Below the pieces are notes generated by a model. The model made no database searches. It had not been told where the DNA came from and saw only the letters and a list, made by a program, of their open reading frames with translations. Position numbers and translations under genes: made by a program. A DNA stretch of 23,058 nucleotides from a virus: positions 23,575 through 46,632 of the IMG/VR virus record IMGVR_UViG_3300001683_000058. One strand, 5' to 3'. Below, piece by piece: positions 17,763 through 23,058 of the stretch (positions are counted from its first letter, which is position 1; every line of letters starts with the position of its first letter).

Positions 17763-18505
17763 TTGAATAGATCCTTTAGCTTGTCTGTGTCTAAATCTTT
17801 TATTAACTCTTCCTCTTTAGTTTTCCCCTTCATATATTTGGGGAAATCAATTCGCGAATCACCTGATAGCATAAATCTCTCCTTTTCTTGTCGTGCAGCA
17901 GAATTATCTGCAAATGATATTATAAGAGGTAGATTTGTCTTCATTGCTTTCCACTCTGCACCTTCCATATAATAAGATTTATTTGCTTCTGCATAAAGGC
18001 CATCAGCTAATCTAAGACCTAAATACTCTGATTCTGACATTTCTATTCCAAACTTATTAAGGAGCCAAATCGCTCTATCAGTTACTGTCATGTAATGAAT
18101 TGCAGGATTGTGTACATAATATTGTTGCAACTTTTTTGCACGCCACTCATCAGTATTTGTAATATAATAGTCTTCATCCATATTTCCTATCTTGCCCAAA
18201 TCATGAAATAAAGCTGCGAATACTACAGACTCTTCTGTAATATCGTCAACATACATTTCTTGAGACTTGAATAATTCATAATAAGATTTTGACCATTGTA
18301 TTATGTTTAGGACATGTGCAACATAACCACCTGGAAAAGCATTATGAAACCAACCTGTTCCTGAAGCAGGTGCTAGAATCATTCTATCTTTAAAGTGCTC
18401 ATGTAACTCTTTTATTTTTTCTAATCTTTCACCATCAAATGTTTTATCAATGGTGCTTTGTAACTCATCCCAGTTTATACTGATCTGTTCTGCAGTTAAT
18501 CTCAT
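17759..18505 (-). CDS. HD-domain metal-dependent phosphohydrolase-like protein (248 aa)
   Basis: The HD-superfamily metal ligands are visible: H64 in GGYVAHVLN, H101-D102 in FAALFHDLGKIG and D200 in ISFADNSAA. Extra histidines at 132 and 137 could join the site. The family hydrolyses phosphoester bonds, often of nucleotides, at a metal centre; the substrate here is unknown. An ATG at 18523 is possible, but the ATG at 18505 has AGGAG five bases upstream and overlaps the previous stop as ATGA, so it was chosen. The C-terminus is charged (EEELIKDLDTDKLKDLF). It lies between the 3D-domain gene and a membrane-protein gene. Nucleotide metabolism or defence against host signalling is possible; both are inference. 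Confidence 0.85.
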   Translation of the reverse strand: MRLTAEQISINWDELQSTIDKTFDGERLEKIKELHEHFKDRMILAPASGTGWFHNAFPGGYVAHVLNIIQWSKSYYELFKSQEMYVDDITEESVVFAALFHDLGKIGNMDEDYYITNTDEWRAKKLQQYYVHNPAIHYMTVTDRAIWLLNKFGIEMSESEYLGLRLADGLYAEANKSYYMEGAEWKAMKTNLPLIISFADNSAARQEKERFMLSGDSRIDFPKYMKGKTKEEELIKDLDTDKLKDLFK

Positions 18506-19017
18506 GCATTCTCCTGTGCCCATGGCATCTTAATAATATTACAGCCTTCAAATTTATAAGGCTTGACATGTGTGGATTCTAAAATGTCAACTACATTAAC
18601 AAATTTAGAATTCATAGTATCACGAACCTGATAAATACCATCTTTCTTGTCAGCCCCCTTAAGTAAAATATAGTCGCCGTAATCGAATGGTCCACCCCAA
18701 CGTTTCAAGAGATTTCTAGAAAGTGCAACAAATTTGTATTGTGATGCCCTCTCTACTCTAATCCTTGTTCCGTCTGCTGTGATATCGGGTGTTCTATCTG
18801 TTTGCGGCCAAATTGGTTGATACATAGTAACGTCTACTTCAATTCCATATTGGTAGAATTCATCTAGTTGATTTCGTAGTTCCTGTTTTTCATGAACTAG
18901 CGTTTCATAATAATTATGATAGATCGTTTTGTGTTTGTCCATAAAATAAGTAGATACGTAACCATTGATTATAGTTATTGTAATGACTGATAGAATATAC
19001 TTGTTTAGGTTTCGCAT
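18502..19017 (-). CDS. Membrane-anchored 3D-domain protein (171 aa)
   Basis: An N-terminal hydrophobic helix (YILSVITITIINGYVSTYF, residues 8-26) is a membrane anchor or uncleaved signal. A short helical linker is followed by a 3D domain from residue 60: VDVTMYQPIWPQTDRTPDIT, ADGTRI, VALSRNLLK, then D115 in YGDYI, D133 in VRDTMN and D144 in VVDIL. These three aspartates name the family, which has a double-psi barrel like RlpA and MltA and is linked to cell-wall cleavage. An ATG at 19083 gives 22 more residues but has no ribosome binding site; AAGGAG six bases before the ATG at 19017 decides the start. A role in lysis or envelope remodelling is inferred. It directly follows the tmRNA. Confidence 0.8.
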   Translation of the reverse strand: MRNLNKYILSVITITIINGYVSTYFMDKHKTIYHNYYETLVHEKQELRNQLDEFYQYGIEVDVTMYQPIWPQTDRTPDITADGTRIRVERASQYKFVALSRNLLKRWGGPFDYGDYILLKGADKKDGIYQVRDTMNSKFVNVVDILESTHVKPYKFEGCNIIKMPWAQENA

Positions 19018-19101
19018 GGCGTGCTCCTTGTTTATGATAGAATCTAATAACATTTTAGTATACGCGTAAAGGTTTTTTTTCATTTATTTTCATATTTTTT
19101 G

Positions 19102-19533
19102 TGGACCCGGGGAGATTCGAACTCCCGTCCGGCCTGCTATTAACAATGAGTCGTTACAGCTTAGTTAGTTTCCATCAGTAGCAACTAACAAACAACCATG
19201 TGGATTTCTTTTGCAGAACGTATCCTTTAACTGGCTTTTAGTTATACTCCAAATCACCAATGAGTTTGTGTTCAACTTATTTTATAACCGGGTGTTGAAC
19301 AACCCAGTAACTTATGCCGCGTAGGAATAAGTTGGTTGGTAAGCCAGACCTGTATCTAGTACAGGAGCAGTACTGACATTAGCTGGTACATCATACTCAG
19401 CCATATGCCAATCTATTACCAACCCGTCTAGCGAATTATCGCCATATTGGTTAGTGAACCTTTTGTCTCGAGTCTTGTTCAAACTCTGCTGCACTCAATT
19501 GTCAAAAAACACCCGTCGATACCGAGCGGGCCC
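19102..19533 (-). ncRNA. ssrA: Phage-encoded one-piece tmRNA (transfer-messenger RNA)
   Basis: The ends fold as a tRNA-like domain. GGGCCCG at 19533-19527 pairs with CGGGTCC at 19109-19103 (one G-U), with discriminator A at 19102; CCA is not encoded. The T-arm is GGGAG/CTCCC around the loop TTCGAAT (19126-19110). The conserved 5' motif GGTATCGACGGG lies at 19523-19512. Helix 2 pairs GACAATTGAGT-like sequence near 19500 with ACTCATTG near 19150. A clear pseudoknot follows the tag: CTGGGT/ACCCGG (19307-19302, 19293-19288), whose loop GTTCAAC pairs with GTTGAAC (19300-19294, 19276-19270). The tag frame ends PTYSYAA-stop, the stop being at 19314-19312. It begins only seven bases after the upstream stop, so it is probably processed from a longer transcript. 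With SmpB, tmRNA rescues stalled ribosomes and marks proteins for proteolysis. Confidence 0.95.
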
Positions 19534-19540
19534 ATTTCTT

Positions 19541-19792
19541 TTAGTCGCCCCAATTCTCAGACCATTGGTCTATATCTTCTTCTGCGGCTCTTAAATCTTG
19601 TAATAATAAATCAACAGCATCCCAATCTTTATCTTCGTATGCTGCCTCTAGTCTCATAATAATTTCTTCAAGTGAAAGCATATGATTTGCCCCTCCTATT
19701 ATATTTGACACTAAATATGGATAAGGTGCTAAATTTATTCTAGTTACTGTTGTACTTTTTGGGCTTGCTTCCCAAGGTAATATAACTTTCAT
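19541..19792 (-). CDS. Small acidic phage protein, start uncertain (46 or 83 aa)
   Basis: The C-terminal 46 residues, MLSLEEIIMRLEAAYEDKDW onwards, form a short acidic helical protein ending IDQWSENWGD; I recall similar small proteins in marine T4-like phages. GGAGGGG ten bases before the internal ATG at 19681 marks it as a good start. The frame stays open to an ATG at 19792 that directly follows the previous stop (TAA then ATG), giving 37 extra residues (MKVILPWEASPKSTTVTRIN and on). The longer range is given because a stop-free run of that length is unlikely by chance in AT-rich DNA, but both forms are possible. It ends seven bases before the tmRNA. Confidence 0.65.
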   Translation of the reverse strand: MKVILPWEASPKSTTVTRINLAPYPYLVSNIIGGANHMLSLEEIIMRLEAAYEDKDWDAVDLLLQDLRAAEEDIDQWSENWGD

Positions 19793-20050
19793 TTATGCTT
19801 CTGCTAATTGATAACTTAATTTAATGTTTTGATTTTTATGTTTTGGTGCTTTAGTCAATGCATAATCATATATTAATGCAATAAAAACTTCTTCTGCTGT
19901 TTCATCAACAGACAATTCTTCGCCACCAGTTAAAGCATCAAACATCGCTCTATTGGTTTGATAAAAATATTTTACTTCAAAACACAGTGATTCCCAATCA
20001 AGTATCGAAGGTTCACCCACAATATTATTTTCTAGTATAGATGGTCTCAT
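19793..20050 (-). CDS. Hypothetical phage protein (85 aa)
   Basis: A globular-looking small protein: SILDWESLCFEVKYFYQTNR, then MFDALTGGEELSVDETAEEV and FIALIYDYALTKAPKH, ending in a basic tail. It has no membrane helix or known motif. It lies four bases after the small barrel-like gene and is followed directly by the next start. The ribosome binding site is weak (only AT-rich sequence precedes the ATG), which suggests coupling to the upstream gene. Confidence 0.7.
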   Translation of the reverse strand: MRPSILENNIVGEPSILDWESLCFEVKYFYQTNRAMFDALTGGEELSVDETAEEVFIALIYDYALTKAPKHKNQNIKLSYQLAEA

Positions 20051-20054
20051 GAGC

Positions 20055-20267
20055 TTATTTATTTTCCATTGAATCTAAAATATCTTGCATAGCAGTCCTA
20101 TTATCTTCTGATTGTTTAACTTTTGCTTTTCTAATTTTTGTTATTCCTTTACCATTTATTGTTGGCATGCCGTGATCATCAACTCCAATACTTTTTACAG
20201 TAATTTTTTTATTTTTCCACTTACCAGTAAGTATCTCATCACCAATATTAATATCTAATTTTATCAT
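20055..20267 (-). CDS. Small KOW/SH3-like barrel protein (70 aa)
   Basis: Residues 1-48 are short beta strands with the pattern INIGDEILTGKWKNKKITVK, SIGVDDHGMPTINGKG, ITKIRKAKV, consistent with a small SH3- or KOW-like barrel; I recall this pattern in many T4-like phages with no known function. A hydrophilic tail follows (DNRTAMQDILDSMENK). It overlaps the upstream gene as ATGA, with AGGAT ten bases before the ATG. Confidence 0.78.
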   Translation of the reverse strand: MIKLDINIGDEILTGKWKNKKITVKSIGVDDHGMPTINGKGITKIRKAKVKQSEDNRTAMQDILDSMENK

Positions 20268-20620
20268 TTCGCCATCCTATACATTTTTTCAGTATTTTTT
20301 TTTAATTCGTCAAGTTCTACATCCATACCTTTAAGTGTATCCTTGAGGTTACCAACTGGAATTCGTTTTGAAACAAAAGCCATTCTTTTCTTATCTTCTT
20401 TTTTAGATCCAAAGATAAATGAAGCAACAGGAAAATCTACTTGCTCAAATTCTAATTGATCATACCACGCCTCTGCTTTTCCAGATCCATACCCTAAAAT
20501 TCTGGTGTCACCCCCAGGCAACCAACCAGTATCTGGTTCACCCGCATCTGCGTTGTATGAGCTTGGATTATTTGACACTTCAAAAAGGTTCTTCATGTTA
20601 TTAAATATCTTCATCTTCAT
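20264..20620 (-). CDS. Hypothetical phage protein (118 aa)
   Basis: The N-terminal part is polar with Asp/Gly/Pro turns (NADAGEPDTGWLPGGDTRIL), the middle holds FEQVDFPVASFIFGSKKEDK, and the C-terminus is a helical coiled coil (LKDTLKGMDVELDELKKNTE). Possible starts are the ATGs at 20620, 20614 and 20596; the first two lie inside the end of the preceding gene and none has a strong ribosome binding site. No family was recognised. Confidence 0.68.
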   Translation of the reverse strand: MKMKIFNNMKNLFEVSNNPSSYNADAGEPDTGWLPGGDTRILGYGSGKAEAWYDQLEFEQVDFPVASFIFGSKKEDKKRMAFVSKRIPVGNLKDTLKGMDVELDELKKNTEKMYRMAK

Positions 20621-20855
20621 TTAGTAACTCAATTGCTTCTTTACTCTCAGGTACTGTATCAGACATTTTCATAATTTTTAATTTTTCTTCTTCTAACTTT
20701 GCAATCCATTCAGATAATAGATCGATAATTTTATTCTTTGTTACATCATGATCATCATTATCTAATATTCTATCAACCCACTTTTTGTACATTGTTAAAT
20801 AGCCAGATAACCACATAGCTATTTCTTGTCTTTCTTCGGGCCACGATTTTCTCAT
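20601..20855 (-). CDS. Helical hypothetical phage protein (84 aa)
   Basis: An all-helical protein: RKSWPEERQEIAMWLSGYLT, KKWVDRILDNDDHDVTKNKI, IDLLSEWIAKLEEEKL, with an acidic end (LLNEDEDI). GGAG six bases before the ATG at 20855 supports the start. It overlaps the next gene by 20 bases. No known domain was seen; soluble and cytoplasmic by composition. Confidence 0.72.
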   Translation of the reverse strand: MRKSWPEERQEIAMWLSGYLTMYKKWVDRILDNDDHDVTKNKIIDLLSEWIAKLEEEKLKIMKMSDTVPESKEAIELLNEDEDI

Positions 20856-20867
20856 TTAACTCTCCGA

Positions 20868-21302
20868 TTATTTCTTAAAAAGAAAAAATATTTTATACTT
20901 TAATTTTCTCATTATAAACATCATACTAATAAATACACTTAAAATTTTATCTAAAGCTATATTTTTTGAAGTGTATTCTATTGTGTTAGTGATCTCACAG
21001 CCTTCTTTTGTTTTCACAATATTGTATCTATTAGTCCAAAACTTTATGCCAAAAGGCAAATTATTCTCATTAATTACATGGAAATAATATAAGGAATCAG
21101 TTGAATTACACATCGCAATTTTAAAATGATATGTTTTAAAAAACCATGTGTACACACTAATTGTTGCTCTTCTTCTTATACCCTTAAACTTAAGTATACC
21201 GCATCCAAAAGGTAAAAGCTTATTCATAAGTTTACAATCGCTGTCAAGAAATGCAGCCTTAACAACATCCACCGGTTTGTTAATTGAAACTTTAAATTCC
21301 AT
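20868..21302 (-). CDS. SRPBCC (START-like) domain protein (144 aa)
   Basis: The start MEFKVSINKPVDVVKAAFLD has the usual first strand and helix of SRPBCC-fold proteins. A long run of alternating strands follows (RATISVYTWFF, HFKIAMCNSTDSLYYFHVIN, FWTNRYNIVKTKEGCEITNT), then a long C-terminal helix (LDKILSVFISMMFIMRKL). The fold makes a deep cavity for lipids or other hydrophobic ligands; the ligand here is unknown. The hydrophobic last helix with a basic end (KYKIFFLFKK) might also touch membrane. The call rests on strand order and length, not on catalytic residues. The ribosome binding site is weak. Confidence 0.6.
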   Translation of the reverse strand: MEFKVSINKPVDVVKAAFLDSDCKLMNKLLPFGCGILKFKGIRRRATISVYTWFFKTYHFKIAMCNSTDSLYYFHVINENNLPFGIKFWTNRYNIVKTKEGCEITNTIEYTSKNIALDKILSVFISMMFIMRKLKYKIFFLFKK

Positions 21303-21303
21303 T

Positions 21304-21582
21304 TTATGCTACTTCAGCTTCTAGTTCGCAGCTTAAATGATTTGTTCCTGACCCAATATAATCAAAATCTACGTCAAAAGTATTCTCTCCGCAGATTCCA
21401 CATTCCCACTTCTCGCTATTAAGCCACTCATCTTCGTCCGATTCATCATACTCAGTATAACAACCCCTAGACTTTAGTGCAGCTACAATAAGATTTGTTA
21501 TAGTTTCTCTTGCAGCTGATGAAGCTAAATTAATTTGATCATTAGCAATATCACTAAGCACACCTTTTATTATATTTTTCAT
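21304..21582 (-). CDS. Small zinc-binding-motif protein (92 aa)
   Basis: The N-terminal half is helical (VLSDIANDQINLASSAARET). The C-terminal part carries C61-x2-C64 (WECGICGENTF) and, 17 residues on, H82-x2-C85 (GTNHLSCEL), a plausible C2HC zinc site. I recall a family in T4-like marine phages with this CxxC and GTxHLSC pattern; its function is unknown. AAGGA precedes the ATG at 21582, and the start overlaps the stop of the 38-residue gene as ATGA. Confidence 0.8.
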   Translation of the reverse strand: MKNIIKGVLSDIANDQINLASSAARETITNLIVAALKSRGCYTEYDESDEDEWLNSEKWECGICGENTFDVDFDYIGSGTNHLSCELEAEVA

Positions 21583-21695
21583 TTTCCTTGACCTCGACTG
21601 GGTTTTTTAAATCTCTTGCTGCCAACTCTGGTACTAAATTTTGTTCCTCTTCCGGAACCTTGGCGCGTCTTCTTTCCTTTTCCTACTTTGTACAT
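21579..21695 (-). CDS. Highly basic 38-residue protein
   Basis: A frame from ATG 21695 to TGA 21579 encodes MYKVGKGKKTRQGSGRGTKF followed by STRVGSKRFKKPSRGQGK. Fourteen of 38 residues are Lys or Arg, none is acidic, and six are Gly besides several Ser and Thr, so it is probably disordered and nucleic-acid binding. The gene exactly fills the gap between its neighbours: its ATG overlaps the upstream stop as TAATG and its stop overlaps the next ATG as ATGA. AAGG lies seven bases before the start. I have an impression of similar small RGQG-type proteins in marine T4-like phages, with no known role. DNA condensation or RNA binding is inference from charge. Confidence 0.8.
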   Translation of the reverse strand: MYKVGKGKKTRQGSGRGTKFSTRVGSKRFKKPSRGQGK

Positions 21696-22129
21696 TATAT
21701 TACCTTATCCCATGTTAATTTTTTTCTTTTTATATACGCTTTTTTAGTTAACTTATCTTCATTGGTATTCCATACTGCCTTACTTAATAGTTCATTTAGT
21801 GGCTTGTCCTCTTCACCAAATCTTGCATCGCTTTCCCACAATACATATAATGTTGTGTTGAGTGATGCTGCTATTTCCTTCAATGTCAAATAGTCTTCTG
21901 TCAAGTTTACATCAGCATAAAGAACCTTTCCTACTAGCGGCATAAAAATATTAGAATTGTATACTACTAGATCTTCAACATGATTATTACTATAATCTAA
22001 TTTTGATCCCAACATTCGTCCATCATACCAATCATATGCAGCAAAATGCTTTTGTATTTCTATGACATTTGTAGCAGGTGCAAAGTCACTTGGATATACA
22101 CCTTCTAATTTAATAGTTTCAAATTTCAT
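21695..22129 (-). CDS. Hypothetical phage protein (144 aa)
   Basis: The start at 22129 is preferred because AAGGAG lies seven bases upstream and it overlaps the previous stop as ATGA; another ATG six bases earlier would be too close to that site. The protein reads MKFETIKLEGVYPSDFAPAT, then YDWYDGRMLGSKLDYSNNHV, and mixed alpha/beta elements (KVLYADVNLTEDYLTLKEIA) ending in a basic tail (KKAYIKRKKLTWDKVI). No family was recognised. It has no signal or membrane helix. Confidence 0.72.
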   Translation of the reverse strand: MKFETIKLEGVYPSDFAPATNVIEIQKHFAAYDWYDGRMLGSKLDYSNNHVEDLVVYNSNIFMPLVGKVLYADVNLTEDYLTLKEIAASLNTTLYVLWESDARFGEEDKPLNELLSKAVWNTNEDKLTKKAYIKRKKLTWDKVI

Positions 22130-22314
22130 TTCCATTCTCCTTCTGCATATTTTATTAAGTCTTCTTTCTTTTCATGAAGACCATCAATTGTATTTAGATT
22201 TAAGTACCATCCACCACTAGTAGCTATGTAAGCTAATATTAATTCAGATAATTTATCATTTGGCACGTCAGTATTTCTCCACTCAGCCAAGATTTTTGTT
22301 AACAGCTTTTTCAT
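22126..22314 (-). CDS. Hypothetical phage protein (62 aa)
   Basis: Sequence MKKLLTKILAEWRNTDVPND, then LSELILAYIATSGGWYLNLN and LHEKKEDLIKYAEGEWK. It is helical with one moderately hydrophobic segment in the middle, not long enough for a certain membrane helix. It overlaps both neighbours as ATGA, and AAGGA precedes the ATG. No domain was recognised. Confidence 0.7.
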   Translation of the reverse strand: MKKLLTKILAEWRNTDVPNDKLSELILAYIATSGGWYLNLNTIDGLHEKKEDLIKYAEGEWK

Positions 22315-22511
22315 TTTTCCTTCCTATGTTTTCCAATATTAAAAATTTTATCCCATCTATCTGACCACTCTTCTGAAGAAATCCCCATTCTTGGAACGTC
22401 TCCTTTGCCAGCATCAGATTTATCATGGAAAACTGATTTGCTTTTTGGTTTTTCTTTTTTAGATTTTTTTGTCTTCTCTTTTTTATTCATCATCTTTTTC
22501 ATAATGACCAT
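22311..22511 (-). CDS. Small lysine-rich phage protein with KGDxPRMG motif (up to 66 aa)
   Basis: The N-terminal third is almost only Lys, Glu and Ser (KKEKTKKSKKEKPKSKS); the rest reads HDKSDAGKGDVPRMGISSEE then WSDRWDKIFNIG, a pattern I recall from many phage small proteins of unknown role. In-frame ATGs at 22511, 22502, 22493 and 22490 are all possible starts and none has a clear ribosome binding site; the first lies inside the previous gene. It overlaps the next gene as ATGA. Confidence 0.7.
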   Translation of the reverse strand: MVIMKKMMNKKEKTKKSKKEKPKSKSVFHDKSDAGKGDVPRMGISSEEWSDRWDKIFNIGKHRKEK

Positions 22512-22716
22512 CTGGCCCTATATAATAATCACTATCATCTTCTTCATTAACCAATTTTAATTTTACTTCAGATTGTAAATCTATAAATTGTAGTTGAGTA
22601 ATTTCACCGATCTTTTTTTGTTTTTTATCTTTAGCATCCCAACCTAAATTTTCAACTACACTATACATAATTTCTGGGATTACTCTTTTCTTATTTAAAT
22701 CTAGCGGTTCGTCCAT
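22483..22716 (-). CDS. Hypothetical phage protein (77 aa)
   Basis: The ATG at 22716 gives MDEPLDLNKKRVIPEIMYSV; a longer version would need a TTG at 22755 that lies inside the preceding gene. The middle reads KKQKKIGEITQLQFIDLQSE and the C-terminus is acidic (EEDDSDYYIGPDGHYEKDDE). There is no recognisable domain. The frame overlaps the first codons of the next gene if that uses its earliest ATG. Confidence 0.65.
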   Translation of the reverse strand: MDEPLDLNKKRVIPEIMYSVVENLGWDAKDKKQKKIGEITQLQFIDLQSEVKLKLVNEEDDSDYYIGPDGHYEKDDE

Positions 22717-22723
22717 TTTACTT

Positions 22724-23058
22724 TCAATCCCACAAATTAAATAAGTGCTTTCCAATCAATTCAAATGAACGCTGAGAACTCTTTTTTAACTTTTTTAGTG
22801 ATTCTTTATCTTCGTAATCGTAATCTTGAATTTTCTTTGCACATTCCAATCCGAATATAATTACATTCAATATATGTTCCCACCTTTGTTCTGCTAATCT
22901 ATCTGCCTCATCAGTTGAATTTCCAAATATATCAACTCCGTCTTTCTTTCTAAACATTGATGCCGGCGTGCCGTGTTTATTGTTTTTCAATCTTTCTAAC
23001 ATTGGAATCAAATTATCTACTAACCAAGTATCAATAGACCAAGCTGACCTATCAGACC
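22724..23058 (-). CDS. Hypothetical phage protein, 5' end cut by window edge
   Basis: The frame is open up to the right edge. The residues before the apparent TTG at 23011 (SDRSAWSIDTWLVDNLIPML) belong to the protein: they carry the W-S-x-D and L-I-P-x-L pattern I recall from a phage family of unknown function. The rest reads KNNKHGTPASMFRKKDGVDI, then a helical domain (EQRWEHILNVIIFGLECAKK) ending GKHLFNLWD. So this is the C-terminal 111 codons of a longer gene and not a TTG-started one. No membrane or signal segment is seen. Confidence 0.75.
   Translation of the reverse strand, partial: SDRSAWSIDTWLVDNLIPMLERLKNNKHGTPASMFRKKDGVDIFGNSTDEADRLAEQRWEHILNVIIFGLECAKKIQDYDYEDKESLKKLKKSSQRSFELIGKHLFNLWD

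Noticed and set aside
19018-19083. 22-codon N-terminal extension of the 3D-domain gene
   Set aside because: No ribosome binding site before its ATG, whereas AAGGAG stands before the ATG at 19017, which puts the membrane helix at the N-terminus as expected.
19102-19140. Isolated tRNA-like 3' end (T-arm and acceptor half)
   Set aside because: There is no D-arm or anticodon arm next to it; its acceptor partner is about 400 bases away at 19533-19527, so it is the tmRNA end.
19312-19494. A 60-codon minus-strand open frame that looks like a small gene
   Set aside because: It lies wholly within the tmRNA; its C-terminal part is the tag frame and its upstream part is structural RNA (PK1 and helix 2 region).
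21588-21893. Plus-strand open frame of 101 codons
   Set aside because: Antisense to the 38-residue gene and to the gene at 21695-22129, both of which have start/stop junctions with neighbours; every supported gene is on the minus strand.
23009-23011. TTG start for the rightmost gene
   Set aside because: The frame stays open with protein-like sequence to the window edge, so the start lies outside the window.
1-23058. CRISPR arrays, insertion sequences, integrase or attachment sites
   Set aside because: No regularly spaced repeats, transposase or integrase-like protein or long inverted repeats were seen on reading through.

Overview
The window is part of the genome of an AT-rich, T4-like tailed phage (myovirus). 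Every supported gene is on the minus strand, so transcription runs from high to low coordinates. The packing is phage-like: neighbours overlap by ATGA or TAATG, or are only a few bases apart. The anchors are baseplate wedge gp6, a gp25-like protein, a gp5-like hub protein with an OB-fold region, a gp55-like late sigma factor, and TATAAATA late-promoter boxes. Several small genes resemble, from memory, families common in marine T4-like phages. The host cannot be read from the sequence; a marine bacterium is an inference.

Layout in transcription order. Positions 23058-19541 hold a block of 13 small genes, mostly unknown. They include a probable SRPBCC-fold protein, a CxxC/HxxC zinc-binding protein, a barrel-like small protein, and a 38-residue, extremely basic peptide gene at 21579-21695. 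Next, at 19533-19102, is a complete one-piece tmRNA (ssrA), with acceptor stem, T-arm, GGUAUCGACGGG motif, pseudoknots and a tag frame ending in SYAA. After it come a membrane-anchored 3D-domain protein, an HD-domain phosphohydrolase-like protein, a small membrane protein and the late sigma factor (about 19.0-16.8 kb). From 16.7 kb to the left edge is the tail/baseplate module: gp5-like hub, a 507-residue gly-rich and hydrophobic protein, two small coiled proteins, gp25, gp6, a DNRLRE-like structural protein, a 99-residue linker gene, a 2447-residue mosaic tail/baseplate protein, and two paralogous structural proteins, the last cut by the left edge.

How it fits together: the sigma factor would direct late transcription from TATAAATA boxes. 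The clearest box is at 1435-1442 in front of the paralog pair; another is at 9173-9180 in front of the 99-residue gene and the giant protein gene. The structural proteins would build the wedge, the hub and the adsorption apparatus. The tmRNA would let the phage rescue stalled ribosomes or tag proteins with its own degradation tag during infection.

The most noteworthy items are the phage tmRNA with its unusually long tag frame, the giant mosaic protein with a Gly-rich module apparently inserted in a LamG-like domain, the basic micro-gene, and a gp5-like hub without the lysozyme domain. Several gene starts were moved to sites with better ribosome binding sites or ATGA overlaps, and the rightmost gene runs off the right edge. 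There is no gene-free stretch longer than 300 bases except the tmRNA itself. No tRNA, CRISPR array, insertion sequence or integrase was seen.
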